21,123 nt of DNA, taken from an uncultured Christensenella sp. Lineage in GTDB: Bacteria; Bacillota; Clostridia; Christensenellales; UBA1242. Position numbers and translations under genes: made by a program. The first letter of the stretch is position 1. Every line of letters starts with the position of its first letter. The stretch is taken from positions 1-21,123 of the forward strand of contig CASFMG010000026.1 in assembly GCA_949295755.1 (NCBI GenBank), read 5' to 3'. Below are positions 7,106-13,705 of this stretch, in pieces. Below the pieces are notes generated by a model. The model made no database searches. It saw only the letters and a list, made by a program, of their open reading frames with translations, and was not told where the DNA came from.

Positions 7106-7458
7106 TGCAAAGTTTTGTTGAAATAAAAAAATCAAAATTTTATGCTTATGCGTTTAGTGTGAGTTGTGTTAGTGATGTTGATATAATATTAGAAAATTTA
7201 AAAAAAGAACACAAAAAAGCAACTCATATTTGTTTTGCATATAAAATTGTAAATGGTGTGGAAATAATAAAATTTAATGATGACGGCGAACCTAGTGGAA
7301 CAGCAGGAAAACCCATACTAAATGTTATTGAAAAGAAAAACCTTAAAAATATTTTGATTTGTGTTGTAAGATATTTTGGCGGAATTAAACTTGGTGCTGG
7401 TGGACTTGTCCGGGCATACTCAAAATGTGCAAGCAGTTTGTTTTTGGAGGAAAAATGA
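7105..7458 (+). CDS. YigZ/IMPACT-family protein, N-terminal domain only
   Basis: The 117-residue protein has the hallmark segments of the UPF0029 (YigZ/Impact) N-terminal domain: EIKKSKF near the start, ATHICFAYK at 39-47, DDGEPSGTAGKPI at 59-71, VVRYFGGIKLGAGGLVRAY toward the end. Full-length YigZ proteins are about 200 residues with a second ferredoxin-like domain; here the frame ends at the domain boundary. The role of the family is not firmly established (a translation-related role is known for eukaryotic IMPACT). It overlaps tyrS by one base and recX by four (ATGA). A natural single-domain version or a gene cut short by fusion of the operon are both possible. Confidence 0.85.
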   Translation: MQSFVEIKKSKFYAYAFSVSCVSDVDIILENLKKEHKKATHICFAYKIVNGVEIIKFNDDGEPSGTAGKPILNVIEKKNLKNILICVVRYFGGIKLGAGGLVRAYSKCASSLFLEEK

Positions 7459-8075
7459 TTATAACTGATATTGTTAGAAGAGGAGAGAGTGAATTATACA
7501 AAGTTTATATTGATGATGAGTTAATTTATTTATTGCAAGCAGAGATTATTGTAAAAAACAAACTAAAAAAAGGACAAGAAATTGACAAACAAACTTTTGA
7601 TGAGATTTTTAATCAAAGTCAAATGTTAACTTGTAAAAATCAGGCAATAAATTATGTTGCAAAATGTTTAAAAACTCAAAAACAAGTTGAATTGTATTTA
7701 AAACAAAAAGGTTATAGTGAATTCGCAATAAAAAATGCTGTTAAAACCTTAATTGATTATGGTTATGTAAACGATAAATATTTTGCAGAGTGTTTTGTTA
7801 AATCTAAACAAAATGCAAAAGGAATAAACTATATTAAAAATGCATTAAAACAAAAAGGTGTAAAAACAGAAATTATTAACGAAGTTACAAAAGATTTTAA
7901 GTCAAATAATGAAGAACTTTTAAATATAGCAAAAAAATATTTAAAAAATAAAACAATAGACAATTCTATTCGGCAAAAATTGTGCAGGCATTTATTTAGT
8001 AAGGGTTTTAATTTTGATGAGATAAACAAAGTAGTAAATATAGTTTTAAAGGACGAGTATAATGATTGGAATTGA
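7455..8075 (+). CDS. recX: RecX-family regulator of RecA
   Basis: ATG 7455 is preferred because GGAGG (7446-7450) lies four bases upstream; an in-frame ATG at 7425 has no site. The product has 206 residues, a usual RecX length, and is made of three-helix repeats. Recognisable segments are KTQKQVELYLKQKGY, TLIDYGYVNDKYFAECFVKSK and GINYIKNALKQKGV, matching the GYIDD-type core of RecX. RecX binds RecA filaments and modulates recombination and SOS activity. The gene overlaps yigZ by four bases and acpS by fourteen, so all three are translationally linked. Confidence 0.88.
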   Translation: MIITDIVRRGESELYKVYIDDELIYLLQAEIIVKNKLKKGQEIDKQTFDEIFNQSQMLTCKNQAINYVAKCLKTQKQVELYLKQKGYSEFAIKNAVKTLIDYGYVNDKYFAECFVKSKQNAKGINYIKNALKQKGVKTEIINEVTKDFKSNNEELLNIAKKYLKNKTIDNSIRQKLCRHLFSKGFNFDEINKVVNIVLKDEYNDWN

Positions 8076-8415
8076 TATTTTAGAAATTGAAAGAGTAAAA
8101 AATTTTGTTGAAAATGAAAAATTGCTTAAAAGTATTTTTTTTGAAAGCGAAATAAAATACTTTAAAAAATTTAATAATCCTAGTGAAAGAATTGCTGGTT
8201 TTTTTTGTGCAAAAGAAGCAGTAAAAAAAGCATTTTGTTGCAAAGATGTAAAGTTTTTAGACATAGAGATATTGCATAAAGATTCTGGACAACCGTTTGT
8301 TGTTCTTCACAATAATGCAGAAAAAAGTTTTAAAAAAAATAATTACAAAAATATAGAGATTTCAATTTCTCATTCAAAAACAATAGCAACTGCAATTTGT
8401 AAAATAGAAACTTGA
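8062..8415 (+). CDS. acpS: Holo-[acyl-carrier-protein] synthase
   Basis: The enzyme transfers 4'-phosphopantetheine from CoA to apo-ACP, activating it for fatty acid synthesis. The 117-residue protein starts with GIDILEIERV containing metal ligand Asp5, has FFCAKEAVKKAF at 47-58 with the second metal ligand Glu52, and ends with ISISHSKTIATA. The length is normal for the trimeric AcpS group. AAAGGACGA before the ATG overlaps the end of recX. The TGA stop (8413-8415) lies inside the -35 box of the next promoter, so this gene ends the tyrS unit. Confidence 0.93.
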   Translation: MIGIDILEIERVKNFVENEKLLKSIFFESEIKYFKKFNNPSERIAGFFCAKEAVKKAFCCKDVKFLDIEILHKDSGQPFVVLHNNAEKSFKKNNYKNIEISISHSKTIATAICKIET

Positions 8416-8440
8416 CTTTTTTCTTTTTATTTGATATAAC
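8412..8440 (+). promoter_or_regulatory. Promoter placed immediately before gene 8450 (probable leaderless mRNA)
   Basis: -35 TTGACT (8412-8417), 17-base spacer, -10 TATAAC (8435-8440). Transcription should begin at about 8447-8450. The ATG is at 8450, so there is no room for a Shine-Dalgarno sequence. Confidence 0.8.
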
Positions 8441-8449
8441 TTGCACTGT

Positions 8450-9082
8450 ATGTATAACTCCAATCAAATATCAAAAATATATAAAAAATTAATTAGAAAA
8501 TCATTGCAAAAAAAATATTCAAAATTGTTTGATGATAAATTTTATTCATCAATCAATAATTACGTGGGCAAATTAAATTATAAAGAGTTACTAAAGTATA
8601 GTAATACAATGGGGCAATGTAATTTTTTTGCACTTTTACTTTGTAAAATAATAAACCAAAGTTTTTTGTGTAAAGGATATTTAAATAAGTTAAATTGTAT
8701 TAGAGATGGATATATTTTTGAAAAATTTGAACATTCGTGGGTTGAATATCAAGATTTTGTTTTTGATACTACTTGTAAACAAGTTTTTAAAAAGAATGCA
8801 TTTTATCAAATTTTTAATGTTGAAAAAGCAGAATGTTACAGCCATAACGATTTAAACGATGATACTCTTTTTGCATTGTTGGGACTTAAATCATTAAAAA
8901 ATAGAGAGTGTTTGCTTTGTGATAATTTTGTATTGGCTTTTTATGATGTTTTTGATAAAAATAAAAATAACGATGCATTTATGGAAAATGTTAAAATTTA
9001 TTTATCAAAAGAAAAAATATTAAAAAAATTGTTAGAAATAAGTTTTAAAAATTTAAAAAATAATCAAAATATTTTTCAATAA
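8450..9082 (+). CDS. Unknown protein with a Cys-His-Asp triad (possible transglutaminase-like fold)
   Basis: The product has 210 residues and I do not recognise a named family. In order, it has GQCNFFALLL with Cys57, FEHSWVEY with His95 and FVFDTT with Asp106. This Cys, then His-x-Trp, then Asp-Thr-Thr order is the pattern of transglutaminase-like and related papain-fold enzymes, so a cysteine hydrolase or transferase is possible. No signal peptide or membrane segment is seen; the C-terminal third is Lys/Asn-rich. ATG 8450 is chosen because a TTG at 8441 would directly abut the -10 box. It has its own promoter and no ribosome binding site, and is followed by a terminator, so it is monocistronic. 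Fold is inferred; function unknown. Confidence 0.6.
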   Translation: MYNSNQISKIYKKLIRKSLQKKYSKLFDDKFYSSINNYVGKLNYKELLKYSNTMGQCNFFALLLCKIINQSFLCKGYLNKLNCIRDGYIFEKFEHSWVEYQDFVFDTTCKQVFKKNAFYQIFNVEKAECYSHNDLNDDTLFALLGLKSLKNRECLLCDNFVLAFYDVFDKNKNNDAFMENVKIYLSKEKILKKLLEISFKNLKNNQNIFQ

Positions 9083-9091
9083 AAAATGTTA

Positions 9092-9130
9092 AATAATTTT
9101 TCAACTGTGTTGAGAAATTATTTTTTTTTA
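9092..9130 (+). terminator. Intrinsic terminator after gene 8450
   Basis: AATAATTTTTCAAC (9092-9105) pairs with GTTGAGAAATTATT (9109-9122), with one wobble pair and a three-base loop, followed by a run of T. Confidence 0.85.
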
Positions 9131-9196
9131 TTTTAGAATATATTTTATTTTTTGATGTAATCTAAGTTTATATAAAAAATTTTTGGAGATAATTAA

Positions 9197-9436
9197 ATGA
9201 ACAATAATTATAAAAAAATAAATCAAGAATTAAATAAACAAATTAAACAATTTGAAGATAAAAAAGGTAATGATTTTTCATTTTATCTTAACGAAAATGA
9301 CCCCATTGTGCATAGTATGAAAGTGAAGGGGAAGTTATTTGAAAAGATTGAACTTGATGAAGAATTTGAAAATGCTGACCTTTTAGATTATTTAGGTTAT
9401 GAAAGGATTATATCGTGCAAGAAAAACAACAAATAA
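9197..9436 (+). CDS. Small acidic protein upstream of mazF, possible antitoxin
   Basis: The 79-residue protein has a lysine/glutamine-rich N-terminal helix-like region and an acidic C-terminal half (DEEFENADLLDYLGYE). I recognise no ribbon-helix-helix or MazE domain. It overlaps the MazF-like gene by 22 bases, which is the arrangement of an antitoxin with its toxin, so an antitoxin role is inferred from position alone. TTTGGAGAT before ATG 9197 is a good ribosome binding site. A clear promoter was not found in the AT-rich stretch 9131-9180, although TATAAA-like sequences are present near 9171. Confidence 0.55.
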   Translation: MNNNYKKINQELNKQIKQFEDKKGNDFSFYLNENDPIVHSMKVKGKLFEKIELDEEFENADLLDYLGYERIISCKKNNK

Positions 9437-9774
9437 CAAGAGGTGATATATACTTTGCTGACCTAAGCCCCGTGGTTGGAAGTGAACAAGGAGGGCTTAG
9501 GCCTGTTCTTGTTGTCCAAAACAATGTTGGAAACAAATATTCACCAACTGTGATTGTTGCTGCAATAACAAGTCAACTTTCAAAAGCAAAAATTCCAACG
9601 CATATCGAACTTCCTGCTCACATATATAACTTGCCCAAAGATAGTGTTGTTCTATTAGAACAAATAAGAACAATAGATAAAAGACGACTAAACGAAAAAG
9701 TTTGTACAGTAGATTTTAAAAAAATGAAAGAAGTGGATAAAGCAATTCTTATTAGTTTGGGATTTTATAATTAA
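9415..9774 (+). CDS. mazF: MazF/PemK-family endoribonuclease toxin
   Basis: The product has 119 residues, starting at GTG 9415 behind GAAAGGAT. The core RGDIYFADLSPVVGSEQGG (residues 9-27) followed by RPVLVVQNN is the classic MazF/EndoA opening, with Arg9 and the SEQGG loop; later VIVAAITSQ and TVIV-type strands, the PTHIELP segment, and VVLLEQIRTIDKRRL with the conserved Glu-Gln-Ile-Arg-Thr (residues 82-86). MazF toxins cut mRNA at short specific sites. B. subtilis has acpS-ydcC-alr-ndoAI-ndoA in this order; here acpS is followed by an unrelated gene, the small upstream protein and mazF, and alr is missing. Confidence 0.95.
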   Translation: MQEKQQITRGDIYFADLSPVVGSEQGGLRPVLVVQNNVGNKYSPTVIVAAITSQLSKAKIPTHIELPAHIYNLPKDSVVLLEQIRTIDKRRLNEKVCTVDFKKMKEVDKAILISLGFYN

Positions 9775-9798
9775 AAAAGTCGCATTTGCGACTTTTTT
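9773..9798. terminator. Intrinsic terminator after mazF, usable from both strands
   Basis: AAAAAAGTCGC (9773-9783) pairs with GCGACTTTTTT (9788-9798) around a four-base loop. It serves mazF and, in reverse, the broken XRE gene, whose stop is at 9797-9799. Confidence 0.9.
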
Positions 9799-10012
9799 AA
9801 ATTCTATCTATTCCTAAAAGATAATCGACACTAACATTTAATATCTTTGCTATATTGCATAAAGTTTATAAATCTGGCTCTCTATTATTAGTAGTAATCA
9901 ACTCATAATTTTGATATGTTCTATAAGAAATGTTTAATTTTTCAGCCATTTCTTTTTGATTTAAGCCTAATTGTGTCCTTTCGAATTTTAAGTTTTTTGA
10001 AAATTTAATCAT
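9797..10012 (-). pseudogene. XRE-type helix-turn-helix regulator broken by a nonsense codon
   Basis: Reading from ATG 10012 on the minus strand gives MIKFSKNLKFERTQLGLNQ, then KEMAEKLNISYRTYQNYE, a standard Xre/Cro HTH. After EPDL the frame meets TAA (9868-9866, codon 49) and then continues TLCNIAKILNVSVDYLLGID to the natural end at 9797. Intact relatives read EPDLETL here, so one GAA to TAA change explains the break. The remaining 48-residue product keeps most of the DNA-binding helices but loses the C-terminal part. The gene is divergent from the leucine-rich-repeat gene and may once have repressed it. A sequencing error is possible. Confidence 0.8.
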
Positions 10013-10026
10013 TGTATCTCTTTTTA

Positions 10027-10054
10027 TTGACATTATACCCATAATGAGTATAAT
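10027..10054 (+). promoter_or_regulatory. Promoter of the surface protein gene overlapping an inverted-repeat operator
   Basis: -35 TTGACA (10027-10032) and -10 TATAAT (10049-10054) are 16 bases apart. An imperfect inverted repeat covers 10032-10054: ATTATACCC, five bases, GAGTATAAT (eight of nine positions match). It spans the promoter core, as expected for a repressor site, most simply for the adjacent XRE regulator. Confidence 0.72.
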
Positions 10055-10109
10055 TTATGTATAACATATTTAAATTGAGTATATAATTTTTATAAAAAAA
10101 GGAGAGCAT

Positions 10110-11369
10110 ATGAAGAAAAAGTTAAAATTATTTTTCAGTATTGCGGCTTTAAATTTTGCAATTGCAATTATGATTTTGGGAGTTTTGGCTGCACAGCAAG
10201 TAACTTATACAATATCTGGAAGTATAAGTTATAATGTTGGTGGGGCGCTTGTAGATATTACTACATCGGTTTATAAATATAAAAGTGGCAAAAAAATTGA
10301 TGAAGGAGACGACACATGGGGATATTTTTCTATGGCAGAACAATATGATGGAAGTTTGCCTTTTAGTGAGGAAGATTTAGTTTCATCTACTACATTTTCT
10401 ACATATAACAATAATATGGCATTTGATTACAACGCAGAGGAAGCAAATTTAGACCTTACGGACAGTTTGGATTTTTCACAATGTTTTCAATATGTTATTA
10501 TGATTGATATCGTTAAATATAACGGAGACGGTAATGTTTCTGCCGTTTTAAATGTTGATAAATTTAATGTTAATAATGGTTGGTTTTATAAATCAATGGA
10601 TTTGGTCACTGTGCCAACCAATGAAGAATACGAAGGTAACCAAATTATCAAAACTATAGTTCTTTGTATTGGAATTGAAGATGTAACAAAAAAGTGTACC
10701 GGCGATTATAGTTTTAGTGTAGATGTTAATTATTTACCAAACAATTATGAATACACAGAAGGTGGATTAAAATATGTAGACACGGGAAGTTATTATGCTG
10801 TTTACGCTGCCGATAATTGTAATGGCGAAATTGTAATACCATCAACATATAAAGGAAAATCAGTTAAAATTGCAAATAATAAATTTACAACAAATGATGG
10901 GGATATGCCTATATACAGAACATTTTATGGCACGGGTATTACTAAAGTTACAATTGGCAGTGAGATAGAAGAAATTCCATATGGGGCATTTGATGGTTGT
11001 TATTCATTAAAAGAAGTTGTTTTTGAGTCAAATTCCAAATTAAAAATTATTGATTCATATGCTTTTATGAATTTTCAAGGAACATCTTTAACATTACCAA
11101 ATAATCTTGAAAAAATTTATTTTGGAAGTTTTTGGAATTCTAGTTTAACTTCGATTGTATTACCACAAAACATCATATTGATTGGTTCGAGTGCATTTGA
11201 ATGTTATGATATGACGGAAGTACAAATTATGGCAACAAATCCGCCAACAATAGATAGCACGACATTTACAAGTTCAGTTACAACTTTTAAAGTGCCAAGT
11301 GCAAGTTTAGAATTGTATCAATCTGCAAAAGGTTGGAATTTATATAAAGAAATAATGCAAGGTGTTTAG
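10110..11369 (+). CDS. Secreted or anchored surface protein with BspA-type leucine-rich repeats
   Basis: The 419-residue protein starts with a signal peptide: KKKLK, then a hydrophobic stretch at about 8-27 ending GVLA|AQQ, a plausible signal peptidase I site. The following part (30-240, starting VTYTISGSISYNVGG) is a beta-rich domain of unknown type. From about residue 270 come LRR_5/BspA repeats: ITKVTIGSEIEEIPYGAFDG, SLKEVVF, LTLPNNLEKIYFGSF, LTSIVLPQNIILIGSSAF and a final FKVPSASLELYQSAKGW. No LPxTG motif is seen. The AAAGGAGAG site at 10097-10106 precedes the ATG. It lies next to the broken XRE gene, with a shared operator. Such proteins typically act in adhesion; the ligand is unknown. 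Confidence 0.82.
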   Translation: MKKKLKLFFSIAALNFAIAIMILGVLAAQQVTYTISGSISYNVGGALVDITTSVYKYKSGKKIDEGDDTWGYFSMAEQYDGSLPFSEEDLVSSTTFSTYNNNMAFDYNAEEANLDLTDSLDFSQCFQYVIMIDIVKYNGDGNVSAVLNVDKFNVNNGWFYKSMDLVTVPTNEEYEGNQIIKTIVLCIGIEDVTKKCTGDYSFSVDVNYLPNNYEYTEGGLKYVDTGSYYAVYAADNCNGEIVIPSTYKGKSVKIANNKFTTNDGDMPIYRTFYGTGITKVTIGSEIEEIPYGAFDGCYSLKEVVFESNSKLKIIDSYAFMNFQGTSLTLPNNLEKIYFGSFWNSSLTSIVLPQNIILIGSSAFECYDMTEVQIMATNPPTIDSTTFTSSVTTFKVPSASLELYQSAKGWNLYKEIMQGV

Positions 11370-11390
11370 TTGAATAATCTTTAAATTTTT

Positions 11391-11420
11391 AACAAAAGTC
11401 GCAAATGTGCGATTTTTGTT
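11391..11420 (+). terminator. Intrinsic terminator after the leucine-rich-repeat gene
   Basis: AACAAAAGTCGCA (11391-11403) pairs with TGCGATTTTTGTT (11408-11420) with one wobble pair and a four-base loop. It shares AAAAGTCGCA with the terminator at 9773-9798. Confidence 0.85.
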
Positions 11421-11422
11421 AT

Positions 11423-11451
11423 TTGACATAAATATATATTTTTGGTATCTT
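11423..11451 (+). promoter_or_regulatory. Promoter immediately before nth (probable leaderless mRNA)
   Basis: Perfect -35 TTGACA (11423-11428), 17-base spacer, -10 TATCTT (11446-11451). The nth GTG start is at 11459, seven bases after the -10 box, at the expected transcription start. Confidence 0.8.
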
Positions 11452-11458
11452 ACTTTGC

Positions 11459-12103
11459 GTGAATAAAGAGAATAAACAAAAATTTTTAGATTATTTAGAT
11501 TTATTGTTCGCAGATGCAAAATGTGAACTTAATTTTTCTACGCCTTTTGAACTTTTGATTTCTGTTGTTTTGTCCGCACAATGCACTGATAAGAGAGTTA
11601 ATTTAGTTACACCAATTTTATTTGATAAATATAGATCGCCACAAGATTTTGCCAATGCAGACATAAATGAAGTTGAACAAATTATAAAACCTTGTGGTCT
11701 TTATAAAAATAAAACAAAAAATATAATTCAACTCAGCAAACAAATTGTTGAAAATTATAATGGCATAGTTCCCAATAATTTAAAAGATTTAACAACCTTA
11801 AGTGGTGTTGGTATGAAAACTGCCAAGGTTGTTTTAAACAATGTATATGGAGAAAAAGTTATTGCTGTTGACACCCATATTTTAAGAGTGTCAAATAGGT
11901 TAGGAATTGTTGATGAAAAAAATCCTGACAAATGCTCAATAAAACTTGAAAAAATGTTTAAGGGAAACATTGACAACTTGCATCACAAAATGGTTTTATT
12001 TGGAAGGTATTATTGCAAAGCAATTAAACCGTGTTGCGGTGATTGTAAATTAAAAGATTTTTGCAAATATTATAAAAAATTAGTTAAACAAGGCAAAATG
12101 TGA
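11459..12103 (+). CDS. nth: Endonuclease III (DNA glycosylase/AP lyase)
   Basis: This base-excision repair enzyme removes oxidised pyrimidines. The 214-residue protein has ELLISVVLSAQCTD (31-44), the helix-hairpin-helix LSGVGMKTAKVV with catalytic Lys120, VDTHILRVSNRLG with Asp138, and four iron-sulfur cysteines at 186, 193, 196 and 202 (C-X6-C-X2-C-X5-C). The N-terminal length matches E. coli Nth, which supports the GTG start at 11459. There is no ribosome binding site, and the promoter sits directly upstream, so translation probably begins at the 5' end of a leaderless mRNA. In the hairpin motif an Arg-to-Met change (GVGMKTA) is seen next to the catalytic Lys. Confidence 0.95.
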   Translation: MNKENKQKFLDYLDLLFADAKCELNFSTPFELLISVVLSAQCTDKRVNLVTPILFDKYRSPQDFANADINEVEQIIKPCGLYKNKTKNIIQLSKQIVENYNGIVPNNLKDLTTLSGVGMKTAKVVLNNVYGEKVIAVDTHILRVSNRLGIVDEKNPDKCSIKLEKMFKGNIDNLHHKMVLFGRYYCKAIKPCCGDCKLKDFCKYYKKLVKQGKM

Positions 12104-12109
12104 TATAAT
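12101..12109 (+). promoter_or_regulatory. Possible extended -10 promoter for obgE
   Basis: TGA-TATAAT (12101-12109) is an extended -10 (TGN directly before TATAAT) overlapping the nth stop codon. The -35 region is poor, so obgE could also be read from the nth promoter. Confidence 0.4.
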
Positions 12110-12127
12110 ACAAACAAAGGAATAATT

Positions 12128-13396
12128 ATGTTTTTAGATAGAGTAAAAATAACAATAAAAGCAGGAAATGGTGGTAATGGTGCCGTTTCTTTTTATAGGT
12201 CTAAACTTACAATGAACGGTGGACCTGATGGTGGCGATGGTGGGAAAGGTGGCAGTGTTATTTTTGTCGCCAACGAAGGGATAAACACACTTTATGGATT
12301 TTCGTTTAAAAAGAAATTTGTTGCGACTGATGGGCTTAAAGGCGAAAAATGTCATAGAAAAGGTGCAGATGGTAAAGATGTTGTAATTGAAGTGCCTTGT
12401 GGAACAGTTATTTTAGATGCTGTAAGCGAAAAAGTAATTGCTGATTTAACAAATAATGGAGACAAATTTGTTGCACTTAAAGGTGGAAATGGTGGGCACG
12501 GCAACGAATATTACAAAACACCAACAAGACAAGCACCACATTTTTCACAAACGGGAGAAATTGTTAAAGAAAGACAAGTAATTTTGGAACTTAAAAGCAT
12601 AGCCGATGTTGGACTTGTTGGGTATCCAAATGTTGGAAAAAGTACACTACTTTCGGTTATAAGTAATGCAAATCCAAAGATTGCAAATTATCATTTTACA
12701 ACAATATATCCCAATTTAGGAGTTGTTTCTTATAAGGATAAAAGTTTTGTGGCTTGTGATATTCCCGGACTTATTGATGGTGCAAGTGAAGGAGCAGGGC
12801 TTGGGCATTATTTTTTAAAACACGTTGAACGTGTTAGAGTGATTGTTCATCTTGTTGACATTTCGGAGTGTGAAGGGCGAAATGCAGTTGAAGACTATTT
12901 GAATATAAACAATGAATTGAAAAAATATAGCGAAAAACTTTCAACTGTTCCACAAATTGTTGCACTAACCAAAATTGACTTATTAAGTGAAGAAGAATTA
13001 AATAAAAAAGTTAAAGATTTTGAAGAAAAAACAAAACAAAAACCAATTTTGCTGTGTTCAATCATACATAAAGGAATAGAAGAATTAAAGACAAGAATTT
13101 GGCAGGTATTAGAAAAAACTCCAAAACCTGCACCTATTGATATTGAACTTGACAATTTTGACACAAGGGATAAACAATCTTTTGATGTTAGAAAATTAGA
13201 TAATGAAACATATGAAGTTTGTGGTGGGCTTATTGACAATATGATTAGGGGAGTAGTTCTAAGTGATGAAACTTCGTTTGCATATTTTCAAAATGCACTT
13301 AAAAAGTTTGGAATAATTGATAAATTAAAAGAAAAAGGCTTAAAAGTTGGAAATACAGTTATAATTAAAGATATATCATTTGAGTATGAAGAATAA
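12128..13396 (+). CDS. obgE: Obg-family GTPase (large ribosomal subunit assembly)
   Basis: The 422-residue essential GTPase acts in 50S subunit maturation and stress signalling. Residues 1-158 form the glycine-rich Obg fold (KAGNGGNGAVSFYR, GGPDGGDGGKGGSV). The G domain shows G1 GYPNVGKST at 165-173, G3 DIPGLIDGA at 211-219 and G4 TKID at 281-284. The C-terminal 80 residues (from about 343) are the OCT domain found in Firmicutes Obg. AAAGGAAT precedes the ATG. It is followed ten bases later by yhbY, as in many clostridia; the upstream ribosomal genes often found here (rplU, rpmA) are replaced by nth. Confidence 0.97.
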   Translation: MFLDRVKITIKAGNGGNGAVSFYRSKLTMNGGPDGGDGGKGGSVIFVANEGINTLYGFSFKKKFVATDGLKGEKCHRKGADGKDVVIEVPCGTVILDAVSEKVIADLTNNGDKFVALKGGNGGHGNEYYKTPTRQAPHFSQTGEIVKERQVILELKSIADVGLVGYPNVGKSTLLSVISNANPKIANYHFTTIYPNLGVVSYKDKSFVACDIPGLIDGASEGAGLGHYFLKHVERVRVIVHLVDISECEGRNAVEDYLNINNELKKYSEKLSTVPQIVALTKIDLLSEEELNKKVKDFEEKTKQKPILLCSIIHKGIEELKTRIWQVLEKTPKPAPIDIELDNFDTRDKQSFDVRKLDNETYEVCGGLIDNMIRGVVLSDETSFAYFQNALKKFGIIDKLKEKGLKVGNTVIIKDISFEYEE

Positions 13397-13405
13397 GGAG
13401 AAAAT

Positions 13406-13705
13406 ATGATAACAACAAAACAAAGGGCATATTTAAGAAGTTTGGCTAGTACACTTTCGCCAACTATGCAGATTGGAAAAGAAGGTATTAAAGATACTTC
13501 GATAATTCAAATTGAAGATATGTTAGATAAAAATGAACTTGTTAAAATAAAAGTTTTAAAAAATTGCGATGAAGATATAAAGCAACTTGCAAATAATATT
13601 GCAACAAAAATAGGTGCTGAATGTGTGCAAGTTATAGGCAGTATTTTTGTTTTATATCGAAAAAGCAATAGAAAAGATGTTAAGCACATAGATATAAATG
13701 TTTAA
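13406..13705 (+). CDS. yhbY: YhbY-family ribosome-assembly RNA-binding protein (CRM domain)
   Basis: The 99-residue protein is a single CRM domain that associates with pre-50S particles. Recognisable parts are TTKQRAYLRSLAS, MQIGKEGIKD (the GxxG-like loop region), ELVKIKVLKN and VQVIGSIFVLYRKS at the C-terminal strand. TAAGGAGAAAAT before the ATG is a strong site, and the gene follows obgE by ten bases. The stop overlaps the stop of the convergent gene by three bases. In related genomes nadD and yqeK usually follow; they are absent here. Confidence 0.92.
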   Translation: MITTKQRAYLRSLASTLSPTMQIGKEGIKDTSIIQIEDMLDKNELVKIKVLKNCDEDIKQLANNIATKIGAECVQVIGSIFVLYRKSNRKDVKHIDINV

